24,860 nt of DNA. Origin: a virus. The notes under the pieces are model-generated. The model worked only from the letters and a program-made list of their open reading frames with translations. It was not told where the DNA came from and made no database searches. Below are positions 9,394 to 18,832 of this stretch, piece by piece. The position numbers were made by a program, and so were the translations under genes. Numbering within the stretch: position 1 is the first letter of the stretch; each line of letters starts with the position of its first letter. The DNA is taken from the IMG/VR virus record IMGVR_UViG_3300009172_000053, positions 1 through 24,860 of that record; one strand, written 5' to 3'.

Positions 9394-12300
9394 TTACCTT
9401 ACAGAATACCCTTTAAAGTCATATATTCTTCTATCAACTGCTGGTGAAGAAAAGCTTGGTACGTTTCTAACTAGCTGTGCAGCTCTTATTGAGTTTAAGT
9501 TTTTACCTTTCGCACTGTACTTAGCAAATACTTCTAAATCAAATGTAAACTGTTGATCAAATTTATCAAAAATATCAAAACCGATCTTTTTTGTATATGT
9601 TAAGTTAGGGAAAGTTAATTTAGCTTGTCCACCAATTCTTCCTCTATCAGAATCTTCATCATTACCAAAATAATCTGTCATTCTATATTGGAATACGATG
9701 TCAACCGTAAGTGCATTAGAGTTGTCTAAGCCTGATTTGTCTCTACCTTTAATCGATTTTCTAGATTGTTTAGTTTCTCCATCAACTGATAATGTATCTA
9801 AATTAATAGGAGACATAAATAAGAAAGATCCACATGATCTTCCACCTAATAAAAATTGATCATTAGAATCGAATGACATTTTAAGCGTTCTGTCTCCAGC
9901 TGCTATAATCTGACTGTCCTTAGTATCTTGGAATCCTAATTGTTGTTTAGCTTTAATATTATTAATATTAATAAAGTTTGCACCAAATGCACCAACTGAT
10001 CTAAATGATTTACCAGATACAAACGTAGATGTAATTGGCATTGTGTGTGTTGCACCATTTACAAGTGCCTGTAATGAAGACTTTTGTGTTGTTTCATCAT
10101 AAGGAAGCATAACTTGATTAACTTCATCGTTTAACCAGCCTGCATATAGATTTTCTAAATCTGGATGATCCTTATGCATATAAAGACCTGTGTTGTATGC
10201 TGCTGCACCTATTGTTCCAACAGAACATACATCTACCATATTTGGCTTAAAATCTGCATTTAGGTTTGAAGCAGCGTTGGCAACACCAAATGTTCCAGTC
10301 CAAATAAAGTCGTTTGATGTACCGTCACCTGTTGGTGTTTCTAGAATTATATTACTAGCACCACTTTCAAATGTAGCATAACTTAGTGTATATTCGTAAT
10401 TAGTTAAACTGGCAGGAGCTCCATCTATTAATGATTCAGTCACATAAAGAGGATTATGATTTGCGACATCCATATATCTGTTGTATATGAATTGTCCTCT
10501 TCTTTGTGCAGATTGATACGGAGCAGACAATAATAAATCTTCTACATTAGCAATCGCAGATGGAGAAACATTTTGATATTGTATTGGAGCTAAATCATAT
10601 TTACCTTGAGATGTATAATACGTATCAGATGCAATTTTAGTATCAATACTTGCTGTTTCTTGATCATTTAACTGAACACCAAATCCGTTACTGTGTTCTG
10701 TAGAACCTGAACCTGATGATTTGTAAACTGGCTTACTTCTATCTCCAGTTAATCTTGCAACTAATTCTAATTGTGTTGCTTTAGTATTTTCTAATAATAA
10801 TTTGAATGTCTTAGTAACAATGTGTCCTTTCTTAACTGTAAGTTCTGCAACTTCGTCAACATAATAACCAGCAAATATTTGGTTAACCGTATTGTTTTGT
10901 ATAACAGATACTGTACCGTCTTCTGATCTTAATGTAACTACTAATTCACCAACTTCAGCCTCGATGCCTTCTTTAAGTGCAGCTATTTGAGATTCTAAAG
11001 CAATTAGCTTGTCAAATACTGAAATAGGTTTTTGTTCTGCTGATAAGAAACCAGATGCTATTGATGCTGCGTTGTGAGCATAAAACTTTTCGTTAGCGAC
11101 AAAGCTTTCATCAACGTGTGTGAATACACCTTTAGAAGTTAATTCTTCAGACATTTTAACTGCAGCTACTTCCGCTAAGTTTTTCTGGACTAGTCCATCT
11201 AAATCAGTTGTGTCAATCTCAGCCTCTGGAAAATCGATAGTAATTGGTGCTGACCACTCAGAATATATTGGGTTTGCAGGATAACCTGCTTCAGAAATAG
11301 ATCTTACTCTAATTTCAACTAATTCGTTTTGATTAATTGCAATATCTAATTGATTGAAATTAATTTCCTGTGCATCTTCTACTAAAGATTCTTTCCACTC
11401 AAACTTTCCTATTCTAGGCGTTATTGAAAGATTTCTGTCAGCTTGTGATAAGCTAAGGCTAGCAGCTGGGTTTGCAACTACTCTTCCTCTTGGTCTAACT
11501 TTAGTTTTAATTTCATTCCAGTTTGAGAATACCGCAGTTTTCTCTCTAGAACCGTCAGTGAATGGTAACTGAGAAACTTCTCCTGATTTACCATTTGTCG
11601 ATAAGTATCTATATTGTACTGAGAATTGTACTACACTTTGAGGAACTGTATCTGCAACCTTTTTAGGTCTAGGCACACCCCAAAAACCTCTAACTCTAAA
11701 TTTAGGTGTGATGTTCGTAGCATTAGTACTAGAAGATAATGATTGAATTTGATTTACTAAACTATTATAAAGTTTAGTTTCACTTGCTCTTTCTTCTATT
11801 AATGCATTAAGCTCACTCTTGTCTTTGTCTCTTTGAACTTCAGATTCATATTTCTTAGTTGAAATTTCACTTCTTTTCTTAGAAATAGTATCATCTAACT
11901 TCTTAATTGTTTCTTCAACCGAAGTTTTATCTGCCGAGAACTTCTTAATCTTATCAGATGCGTCATTCTTAGTCAGGTGTCTGTTAATTTGTACAACCTT
12001 AAAGTTACTGTTGTCCAAGACTGGAGCATCAGGAGTCACACCTATGGTTGCAGGTGGGATAGCGTCATCTTTAAGTGCTTTGATATATTGACCGAAGTCT
12101 GCGACGTTTTCCTTATAAAAATCATCTAATCTAATGAATGTTCCATCTTCTTGTAAAAGAGTTAATTCATTTGTATATAGTCCAACACCAGGTGACCATT
12201 TTTCTGCCAACATGTTTGAATCAGGATCAATAGCTTTAATAAATACTAAAACTCTTTCATTGAATCCACAGTTAACTCGTACAGATAATCCACCCTTAAC

Positions 12301-13233
12301 ATATTTGTAAATAGATAGTGCATCAACACCTATTCTAAGTGCTCCGTAACCTTCTATTATTTCTAATTCTAATTGTCTTGAAGATCCATCTATTTTTGAA
12401 ATATTATATCTAGTGTTCTTCCCGTTATTGTTAAGCATTAGCTCATCGCCCGCCTTAAGAAGTTCAGTATCGTCTAAATCTTTAGCATTGTCAGAGTATG
12501 TTAATTTATCAACAGTTACTAATTTAACTGATTTCTTTTTAGTAACACCTTTAATAACAACATCTTTTTTCACTGTGTCAATAGAAACAATTTCAAACTT
12601 ACCGCCATATTGACTATTTCTAAAAGGTAAATCTCTAACTTCTTCGTCAACGATATATGTTAAATTATTATTTACAACGTCTCTGATGACAGTATAATAA
12701 TCAAGCTCTTCTTTGTTTTTAAAGTTTTCTTTAAAATATTCTACTGTAGTTTCGTTAGTAGAATCAAAAATAATCCTTTTAATTAACACTCTTTCAGTAT
12801 CATCTGCAACTTGTCCAGAAACATCTAAAGATGTTGTCAACAATGGATTTAAGAAATCTTCAAAGAAATAATTACTTTTAGTAGCAAAACGTTCAGGTCT
12901 AATTACATTTGTAATGTCGTTAGCTGGAGTTTTTAATGCTGAAGTAATAATTCTTTGATAACTTCCATCTGCTAACTTAATTTTAGTATTACCGTTTCCT
13001 AAACCTGTAAGTGCCTTTAGGTTTGTGTCTAGTCTATCTAGCTCACGTTTCATATAACCGAACGCAGGTACATAAACTGTAGTAGTTGTACCATCTGGTG
13101 CCAAGATTTCCAAAGGAATATCTTTCTTTTCAGTGGTTACCGCTTCGTTAACTCTTTCGTATACCTTTAAAGAGTTAGCATTGATTTCAAGAAGCTTCTT
13201 GAGCGTGTTAGAAAGTGAGTTGTTAGTATTCAT
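9394..13233 (-). CDS. Large virion protein with coiled coil and FN3-like region (1279 residues)
   Basis: No specific family recognised. Residues 1-80 are helical and polar. Residues 85-415 are mixed alpha/beta. Residues ~424-502 form a strongly charged coiled coil (DKIKKFSADKTSVEETIKKL onward). Residues ~505-705 are fibronectin-III or Ig-like, ending in VEIRVRSISEAGYPANPIYSEWSAP. A second helical stretch at ~735-810 (LIALESQIAALKEGIEAEV) is followed by a beta-rich C-terminal third with many Gly/Asn/Asp residues. No signal peptide or membrane segment is seen. Its place between the 645-residue protein (1-bp gap) and the giant protein suggests a baseplate-attached or fibre-connecting structural protein. 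An elongated trimer is an inference from the coil. It starts at an ATG with an A/T-rich leader and no Shine-Dalgarno sequence. Confidence 0.85.
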   Translation of the reverse strand: MNTNNSLSNTLKKLLEINANSLKVYERVNEAVTTEKKDIPLEILAPDGTTTTVYVPAFGYMKRELDRLDTNLKALTGLGNGNTKIKLADGSYQRIITSALKTPANDITNVIRPERFATKSNYFFEDFLNPLLTTSLDVSGQVADDTERVLIKRIIFDSTNETTVEYFKENFKNKEELDYYTVIRDVVNNNLTYIVDEEVRDLPFRNSQYGGKFEIVSIDTVKKDVVIKGVTKKKSVKLVTVDKLTYSDNAKDLDDTELLKAGDELMLNNNGKNTRYNISKIDGSSRQLELEIIEGYGALRIGVDALSIYKYVKGGLSVRVNCGFNERVLVFIKAIDPDSNMLAEKWSPGVGLYTNELTLLQEDGTFIRLDDFYKENVADFGQYIKALKDDAIPPATIGVTPDAPVLDNSNFKVVQINRHLTKNDASDKIKKFSADKTSVEETIKKLDDTISKKRSEISTKKYESEVQRDKDKSELNALIEERASETKLYNSLVNQIQSLSSSTNATNITPKFRVRGFWGVPRPKKVADTVPQSVVQFSVQYRYLSTNGKSGEVSQLPFTDGSREKTAVFSNWNEIKTKVRPRGRVVANPAASLSLSQADRNLSITPRIGKFEWKESLVEDAQEINFNQLDIAINQNELVEIRVRSISEAGYPANPIYSEWSAPITIDFPEAEIDTTDLDGLVQKNLAEVAAVKMSEELTSKGVFTHVDESFVANEKFYAHNAASIASGFLSAEQKPISVFDKLIALESQIAALKEGIEAEVGELVVTLRSEDGTVSVIQNNTVNQIFAGYYVDEVAELTVKKGHIVTKTFKLLLENTKATQLELVARLTGDRSKPVYKSSGSGSTEHSNGFGVQLNDQETASIDTKIASDTYYTSQGKYDLAPIQYQNVSPSAIANVEDLLLSAPYQSAQRRGQFIYNRYMDVANHNPLYVTESLIDGAPASLTNYEYTLSYATFESGASNIILETPTGDGTSNDFIWTGTFGVANAASNLNADFKPNMVDVCSVGTIGAAAYNTGLYMHKDHPDLENLYAGWLNDEVNQVMLPYDETTQKSSLQALVNGATHTMPITSTFVSGKSFRSVGAFGANFININNIKAKQQLGFQDTKDSQIIAAGDRTLKMSFDSNDQFLLGGRSCGSFLFMSPINLDTLSVDGETKQSRKSIKGRDKSGLDNSNALTVDIVFQYRMTDYFGNDEDSDRGRIGGQAKLTFPNLTYTKKIGFDIFDKFDQQFTFDLEVFAKYSAKGKNLNSIRAAQLVRNVPSFSSPAVDRRIYDFKGYSVR

Positions 13234-13234
13234 A

Positions 13235-15172
13235 TTATCTTAAAATATCTGCTTCAAAGAGATAGGTTGTAGGATCTACACATACTATCTCAATATATGG
13301 TTTATTTGTTAAAAGTTGACTAACATCTATTTCAGCAATTAGTTTATCAAATCTATTGACTTTATCAGAATAGATTTTAATACTGTTACCTTGCATGTCT
13401 ATCGTATCAAATACTATCTTAAGTGTTTGACCAACCTTCCATGAAATAGAACTGTCGTCAATGTATATATTCAGATCATTATTAGGATCCGATGATAACA
13501 AGCCGTTTAAGCTTAGTCTATTAGTATACTCTTGTAATTTTGTCCAGATTGCAAATTTATCAGCACCTTGGCCATTAACATTTGCATCGAACGGTGTAGT
13601 TGTGGTCAATCTAGCAGCTAACGCTTCTCCAGACATGTTGTATATCCAAGCTTCACCTAAAGAATAACCGTATACTGTGTTATTAATTTTTATCTTGTTC
13701 TCAATAGTTTTATCAACGGCAGTACCTTTACCATTAAAGATAACATCAGTATTATATTGTAATTCTACTGGGACTGTGCCATCAATTAATCTATTAATTT
13801 TATCATGTGCCCTAGTTATTAATTGTAATAAAGATTTTGAATCTTGTAACTGAATAGACGCATTTTCAAAGTCAGACTCTACTGCAGCTATTCTATTAAC
13901 AATATCTTCACTATCATTAGACATTAAAACCAATGATTCTAAATCATACAATCTTGTGTCAATACCTAAGTATCTTGTATTTGCTTCTAAAAGTAACTGT
14001 GTTACATTCTCAAGTGCAGTAGTTGTGTCCATGAATAAATCCATAGAAAATGTTGTAAAATCATTAATAGAAGTTTCAACACCTACGTTATCAAGAGAAG
14101 AATTAAACTTTAAGTTTAGCTTTAATGAGTATGCATTACCGTTAAGTCCAGTAACCTCATTTGGCTTATACTTAATTTGTTCGTGTATTTTTGTACCAGG
14201 ACCGAATGCATCTTTAATATCATCTAAGATTAGAACACCATATAAGTTAGTAGCTCTATTTGCAGGTACTGATTCACTGTAAAGATCATAATAAATTAAT
14301 ATTGCGTTAAACCTAAAGTCCTGTCCTTTTTGAGAAAATTCTAAAATAGAAGTAGTGTCTGGGTCTTGTTCTATTGCAGCATAGCTTCCGGCAGCAAATT
14401 CAATTTGTACTGAATTAGTTGCATTGGTTTGAATGTCATAATACGGTCCACTTTCGGCATTGTATTCATCGACAATTGAGTCTATGTTGATATTAGAATC
14501 TGGGTGTACTTGACCTGCTCTTCCTTTAATATAATCATCTGCATATAATTTAGTAGCAGTTGTATTATAATTAGTTGGTCTAAATAAAACAGTTGGCGTG
14601 TAACCTACTGATGTCGGAACATTAACGTAAACTTCATGATAAGTATTATCAGAATAAGTTACGTCGTTCTCTGCGTCAATAGTTCCTAGATATTTTACTA
14701 GTCTTTCGTAATTTCCACCACCTAAGATAGCATTATCGTTTTCTGCATATAAACCATTAATACTCTCATTAGAGTCTGTTGGTCTAAAATCTACAGCACC
14801 TAGTTTTGACATCCATTTAAAGAATACCTTTTCAGCATCTGATTGCAAAATGATTGGATCATAGTCATCATCTCTTAATAGAAGTTCTTCTAGGTTAAGA
14901 GCGTAATTCTGAAAAGTTTGCGCGAAATCTACATTTGGCATCGATGCAACATAAGATTGACCTGAGGCTTGTTTTAAACCAAGTTCATAGTCAATAACAT
15001 TAGAACCATTTACTGATTGCGTAAAATCTGGTAGATCAAGTAATGCATACTTGCTAAATTCAAATTTTAGATCAGGATTGTTAAAGGCCCTAGTTATGTC
15101 TCTTGCAGCCGATGCGAATGCATACATTGTGCCGCCTTGCGGCTGTGGTATTCTAACTAAAGGAGTCGCCAT
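13235..15172 (-). CDS. Virion structural protein, probable baseplate periphery (645 residues)
   Basis: No specific family recognised. The N-terminus (MATPLVRIPQPQGGTMYAFA) leads into an alpha/beta region (~1-380) with TFQNYALNLEELLL and FFKWMSKLGAVDFRP segments that look packed rather than fibrous. Residues ~384-465 are predicted helical and coiled. Residues ~565-645 form a C-terminal beta domain (ISWKVGQTLKIVF ... PYIEIVCVDPTTYLFEADILR). The gene lies 21 bp after the short fibre-like gene and one base before the 1279-residue gene, so the three are probably cotranscribed. By position it falls where T4 carries gp8-gp11, but sequence similarity to those proteins is not evident. A baseplate or fibre-adaptor role is inferred from context. 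Confidence 0.8.
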   Translation of the reverse strand: MATPLVRIPQPQGGTMYAFASAARDITRAFNNPDLKFEFSKYALLDLPDFTQSVNGSNVIDYELGLKQASGQSYVASMPNVDFAQTFQNYALNLEELLLRDDDYDPIILQSDAEKVFFKWMSKLGAVDFRPTDSNESINGLYAENDNAILGGGNYERLVKYLGTIDAENDVTYSDNTYHEVYVNVPTSVGYTPTVLFRPTNYNTTATKLYADDYIKGRAGQVHPDSNINIDSIVDEYNAESGPYYDIQTNATNSVQIEFAAGSYAAIEQDPDTTSILEFSQKGQDFRFNAILIYYDLYSESVPANRATNLYGVLILDDIKDAFGPGTKIHEQIKYKPNEVTGLNGNAYSLKLNLKFNSSLDNVGVETSINDFTTFSMDLFMDTTTALENVTQLLLEANTRYLGIDTRLYDLESLVLMSNDSEDIVNRIAAVESDFENASIQLQDSKSLLQLITRAHDKINRLIDGTVPVELQYNTDVIFNGKGTAVDKTIENKIKINNTVYGYSLGEAWIYNMSGEALAARLTTTTPFDANVNGQGADKFAIWTKLQEYTNRLSLNGLLSSDPNNDLNIYIDDSSISWKVGQTLKIVFDTIDMQGNSIKIYSDKVNRFDKLIAEIDVSQLLTNKPYIEIVCVDPTTYLFEADILR

Positions 15173-15193
15173 TTATTTTATTAATTTTGTTTA

Positions 15194-15754
15194 TTAAACA
15201 ATAGTTGCTTTATGTGAGCTAACTACGTACCAGATATTTCCAAAACATCTTAATGTAATTGTTGAGTTAAGTCCGTCGAGCGCGATTGAAGTCGCAGCTA
15301 TATCAACACCTGCAGCTACTAAAATAGTAGATGCTGCTGTCGCTATAATCATAACTTCATAACCGTCTACAGCAGCAGGCATTGTAAAATCAGCATCCAC
15401 GAAGTATGTTGATTTTTCAAGCGTTGTTGGTGCAGAGATTGTCGTAGCAGTTGCAGCTGAACCAACAACTCCGCTAAATATCACTTTGCCTGCGGCCGTG
15501 ATAGCATTGTTGAATGTAAAGTCTGTTCCTACTGTTCCGCCATTTTGGTTAACTTGTAATAACGTTAAGTTGTTTTGCAAAACTGTAATAGCTGAAGTAG
15601 TAATGTTAGTTACTCCGCTTAAAACCGAGGTTGTCGGATTTAATAGAGCAGTTACACTAGCTAACTCATCGTTTAATAACTCAAAGTTATTATTAATAGT
15701 TGGTCTCGATGATGATACCGAGTCAGTTCCTAAGATTTCTGTAATGTTTGCCAT
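15194..15754 (-). CDS. Short tail-fibre-like protein (186 residues)
   Basis: The N-terminus, MANITEILGTDSVSSSRPTI then NNNFELLNDEL, is a type of anchor seen at the start of phage fibre proteins and resembles the first 30 residues of the collagen-like fibre at 1-1173. Residues 30-110 are Thr/Val/Asn-rich repeats of short beta-strands (TTSVLSGVTNITTSAITVLQ). Residues 110-186 form a small Ala/Thr/Ile-rich beta domain ending in FGNIWYVVSSHKATIV, a pattern common at the ends of phage fibre or appendage proteins. Probably a trimeric virion decoration or short fibre on the baseplate. It follows the 928-residue wedge gene after 9 bp. Function beyond that is unknown. Confidence 0.75.
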   Translation of the reverse strand: MANITEILGTDSVSSSRPTINNNFELLNDELASVTALLNPTTSVLSGVTNITTSAITVLQNNLTLLQVNQNGGTVGTDFTFNNAITAAGKVIFSGVVGSAATATTISAPTTLEKSTYFVDADFTMPAAVDGYEVMIIATAASTILVAAGVDIAATSIALDGLNSTITLRCFGNIWYVVSSHKATIV

Positions 15755-15763
15755 TTTATTTGT

Positions 15764-18550
15764 TTATTTTACTTTTAGCATGTTTCGTTTTACAACGTTT
15801 TTGTTTCCATGTGTGTCTTCCGCTTCGAGCGATATGGAGTAATATCCAGGTTGCTTGAATATGTAAGTCAGCCACATATTATTATAGTATATATCAGTGA
15901 TTTCTGGATTACTTATATTCTGAATAGTCCATTTTGCATTCTTTGCTCCTGGGAACTTAGAAATGTCAGTAGAAATAGTTACGTGCGTAGATCTTTCAAC
16001 CTCAGCATAATCCTTAAACACTTTAGTATCGTCCCATGTTGGATTATAATGTACGACATGATTTTCACCACTAACACTAGAAGTACTTGCCTTCACTATT
16101 TTATTTATTCGCACATCTTCAAAATCATAAGTATATGAATACTCTTCGCCCGTTGCTAAAATAAATCTAAATATATCGTTTGCTAATGGATCAACTCCAT
16201 CGACGTCTTCAAATACTGGATTGTAATTAAATTTACTTATAACAAAATCAGTACTGTTGTTTAATTCTTGAGCTATTGCATCCCATGCGGCTAAATCAGA
16301 AGTGCTAGTAGGTGTCGGAGATGTTATTTCATGTTCTCCTAAAAATGATTGACCGCTTCGATCAACGTGTGTAACCTTTAATGTATCACCTTGAGATATG
16401 TCGTTTATTTTAAAACTTGCAGATAAATCTGTTCCAATTCTCATAGCTTCCCACCATAAGTGTTCAGTATCTTTCCATCTCCATGTAGATTCATCATATG
16501 TATATGGTCCCGTATTTTCACTAAAACCAATTTCTGAATAAACATCTACAAATCTTTGCACTGTTGAGAATCTAATACCTTGATCATCTTCTCTGTGCAC
16601 ATAGTTTGCTCTATCTAGTGTTAAATATAATGTAGCTATGTTATCTTCAACTTTTGTTAAGTTGTCTTGAGGGAAATCCCAATAACCACCTGACTTAGAC
16701 CAATCTAATTTCTTAGAATCCCAATCTGTTTGTTCTTTCCATTTGTATATGCCATATAATTCTAACTCTTTCAACCTAATATTAATCAAATCGTCCATTC
16801 TAAAATGTGATCTATGTCCGAAAAGATCATATGTTCTCATTTCAACAGAATAGCTGCCAACAAATGGTAATGTTATTGGAAATACTAGAAAATTGTCTAT
16901 TGGACCTTTAAATGTCTGATTATATCCTTGATCTTTGTTAGTTATAATCCATTCTATTTCATATACCCATCTTTTCCACCAATTGTTCCAAGAAATTCCA
17001 GAGTGAATTTGCTCGATACCATTTGGTATCGGATCTGCACCTAGTCCAAATCCAGTTGTGTCTTCCCATGTAAATTTAGCTTCGTTCCATGTATCGTCAA
17101 ATGTTAATGTACCGTCTAATGTAATAGGAGCACCGATAGGAATATTTTGATTATATGAATGTAATTCCGTATCATAATAGTTTTGATAAAATTTAGAATG
17201 AGCTTCTATTAAATCTTCTCTTTCGTTTTGTTGAAGAGTGTCTTCGTTTCCATATTCTAAATTTAATAATGTATTGTAGTTAGAAGTATCATCATTTTGA
17301 TCTAAGTGACTCTTAAGAACCATTGATGTATCTTCTATAAATAATGGCCTTCCTTTTGGATGAGCTTCAAATTTTATATCATGTCCTTCTGAAAAGAAAC
17401 TAACTCCGTTTTGAATATTCCAAACGTTTAAGTTTTTTTGAGCAAAGTAATCAGCTTCACCTGTAATATCAATAATCTTAGCATTTAATGGTAAGAAATC
17501 TTTTTGTAATCTGTTTTTAAGTCCGTATAGTTTTATTAAAACTTCTTCAGGTGTAAAATCAAATACTTCTTGCACATTAGGAATGTCCCATTGATCAAAT
17601 GTACCTGTAGGCTCGTTAATTCTATAAACTAAGCTAAATCTACTAGTTTTCTTAATTGTACTACTAGGAACATTAAACTTTAATCTTTTACGAATCATTT
17701 CCCCACGCTTAGATGCGTTAGGTACTGGAACTGCATACATTTTACCGAAGCTTTCTGCTGATTTATCAACGTTAAGCCAGTATTCCTTTAGAGTGATCCT
17801 GTCATAGCCAAAGAAATCTATAGCATTCAATATAGCTTTGTAAGTTCCTACGAATGGCTTGATGTTATGTAACTCTAGGAGTAGTTCTTTACGCTTCTTA
17901 TTAAGTAGCTTAAAATCTGGAGACATTTCACTAATGTCATGTGTTTTAAACAACATAAAATCACCAACATCTAGTGTTGCGCCAAGGTTAGAAAGTAAAG
18001 TACTAAGCCTTTCGTCTTCTTCAATAACTTCACCGTATATCTTTATCTCTGCAATTTTTGTTTCTACACCTGCAACAGATTGATACATGTGTAGTATTCT
18101 ACTATGTGGTCCCGGTATTTTAGAACTTAAAGCTAAGTTCACTTGTAGAGCAACCTGATTTGCAACAGATAATTCTTTTATACCGCTTACATCAGTTGAA
18201 TCTATTATTGCGTTATCCTCTGCTTCAAATTCAACAAGCTCTTTATTGTCTACTAGAATTTTACCTTCAGATAATTTAGTACTGTACATTATAATGTCGT
18301 CAGACATTCCTAACGTGTCTTTCTGCCATTTAAAAATAAACTTGGTAGCGGCTGCATTTTCTGCAACTGGTGTATTAGCTACTAGATCACCTAAGTGTTT
18401 ACATTCTTCTAATACAAAAAGGTTGACAGTTTCATATAACTGCACAGAAACTTCATCTAAGTAGAGAGTACCCTTCCAGATACCATCTGCATTTTGAAGT
18501 AAATTTAGATCATTGTCTAAGCCGTTAAAAAATCTTAAATTATTATACAT
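15764..18550 (-). CDS. Baseplate wedge protein in gp7 position, with Ig/PKD-like domains (928 residues)
   Basis: Follows the gp6-family gene, as gene 7 does in T4, and has similar length (928 against 1032 in T4). Residues ~205-260 (LLNKKRKELLLELHNIKPF then GTYKAILNAIDFFGYDRITLKEYW) recall the fold of phage tail protein I/wedge proteins. Residues ~300-375 include RFSLVYRINEPTG, EEVLIKLYGLK and LNAKIIDITGEADYF. Residues ~515-590 form a PKD/Ig-like domain (FVGSYSVEMRTYDLFGHRSH). The C-terminal ~65 residues form a second one, with the PKD-like pattern KWTIQN...YIFKQPGYYSISLEAED. The middle is Trp-rich (YKWKEQTDWDSKKLDWSKSG). The ATG shares its A with the preceding stop (TAATG), so translation is probably coupled to the 90-residue gene. 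Wedge assignment rests on synteny and domain resemblance, not on clear gp7 identity. Confidence 0.75.
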   Translation of the reverse strand: MYNNLRFFNGLDNDLNLLQNADGIWKGTLYLDEVSVQLYETVNLFVLEECKHLGDLVANTPVAENAAATKFIFKWQKDTLGMSDDIIMYSTKLSEGKILVDNKELVEFEAEDNAIIDSTDVSGIKELSVANQVALQVNLALSSKIPGPHSRILHMYQSVAGVETKIAEIKIYGEVIEEDERLSTLLSNLGATLDVGDFMLFKTHDISEMSPDFKLLNKKRKELLLELHNIKPFVGTYKAILNAIDFFGYDRITLKEYWLNVDKSAESFGKMYAVPVPNASKRGEMIRKRLKFNVPSSTIKKTSRFSLVYRINEPTGTFDQWDIPNVQEVFDFTPEEVLIKLYGLKNRLQKDFLPLNAKIIDITGEADYFAQKNLNVWNIQNGVSFFSEGHDIKFEAHPKGRPLFIEDTSMVLKSHLDQNDDTSNYNTLLNLEYGNEDTLQQNEREDLIEAHSKFYQNYYDTELHSYNQNIPIGAPITLDGTLTFDDTWNEAKFTWEDTTGFGLGADPIPNGIEQIHSGISWNNWWKRWVYEIEWIITNKDQGYNQTFKGPIDNFLVFPITLPFVGSYSVEMRTYDLFGHRSHFRMDDLINIRLKELELYGIYKWKEQTDWDSKKLDWSKSGGYWDFPQDNLTKVEDNIATLYLTLDRANYVHREDDQGIRFSTVQRFVDVYSEIGFSENTGPYTYDESTWRWKDTEHLWWEAMRIGTDLSASFKINDISQGDTLKVTHVDRSGQSFLGEHEITSPTPTSTSDLAAWDAIAQELNNSTDFVISKFNYNPVFEDVDGVDPLANDIFRFILATGEEYSYTYDFEDVRINKIVKASTSSVSGENHVVHYNPTWDDTKVFKDYAEVERSTHVTISTDISKFPGAKNAKWTIQNISNPEITDIYYNNMWLTYIFKQPGYYSISLEAEDTHGNKNVVKRNMLKVK

Positions 18551-18822
18551 TATCTAATATGTTTGTCTCCTTTTTTAACAGTGTAGTTTTTATATCCCTT
18601 AAGCGTTCTAACGCCCTTGATCATCACAAAAAGATAATCATCTAAGAATATTAAAAAATCACGTAGTATTCTATTTCTAAGAATGTGTGTCGATAACATT
18701 TTATTTAAGAAACCTTCACTCATATATTGGTTACCCACATTTAGTCTACTATCATGCCTTTCCTTGGAAACATCATAGATCTTTGAAGGATCATATTTTA
18801 GTAAGTCTTTAAATAAATTCAT
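18550..18822 (-). CDS. Small basic protein of the baseplate cluster (90 residues)
   Basis: No family recognised. It is Lys/Arg-rich, with a hydrophobic helix (RILRDFLIFLDDYLFVMIKG, about residues 51-70) too charged to be a clear membrane segment. No signal peptide. It sits between gp6 (10-bp gap) and the 928-residue wedge gene, overlapping the latter by one base (TAATG). Intact frame, tight packing and coupling support a real gene. It may be a small wedge component or assembly factor, comparable in place to T4's small baseplate proteins; this is inference. Confidence 0.7.
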   Translation of the reverse strand: MNLFKDLLKYDPSKIYDVSKERHDSRLNVGNQYMSEGFLNKMLSTHILRNRILRDFLIFLDDYLFVMIKGVRTLKGYKNYTVKKGDKHIR

Positions 18823-18832
18823 GTTATGTTAT

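Noticed and set aside
15131-15143. GCCGC-CTT-GCGGC small hairpin
   Set aside because: Only 5 bp, inside codons for the Pro-Gln-Gly-Gly segment at the start of the 645-residue protein; explained by coding.
15886-15895. One-mismatch copy of the promoter-like 10-mer (GATATATACT), before the short fibre gene
   Set aside because: 131 bp from the start, inside the wedge gene, and a single mismatch of an AT-only motif is likely by chance; not listed as a promoter.
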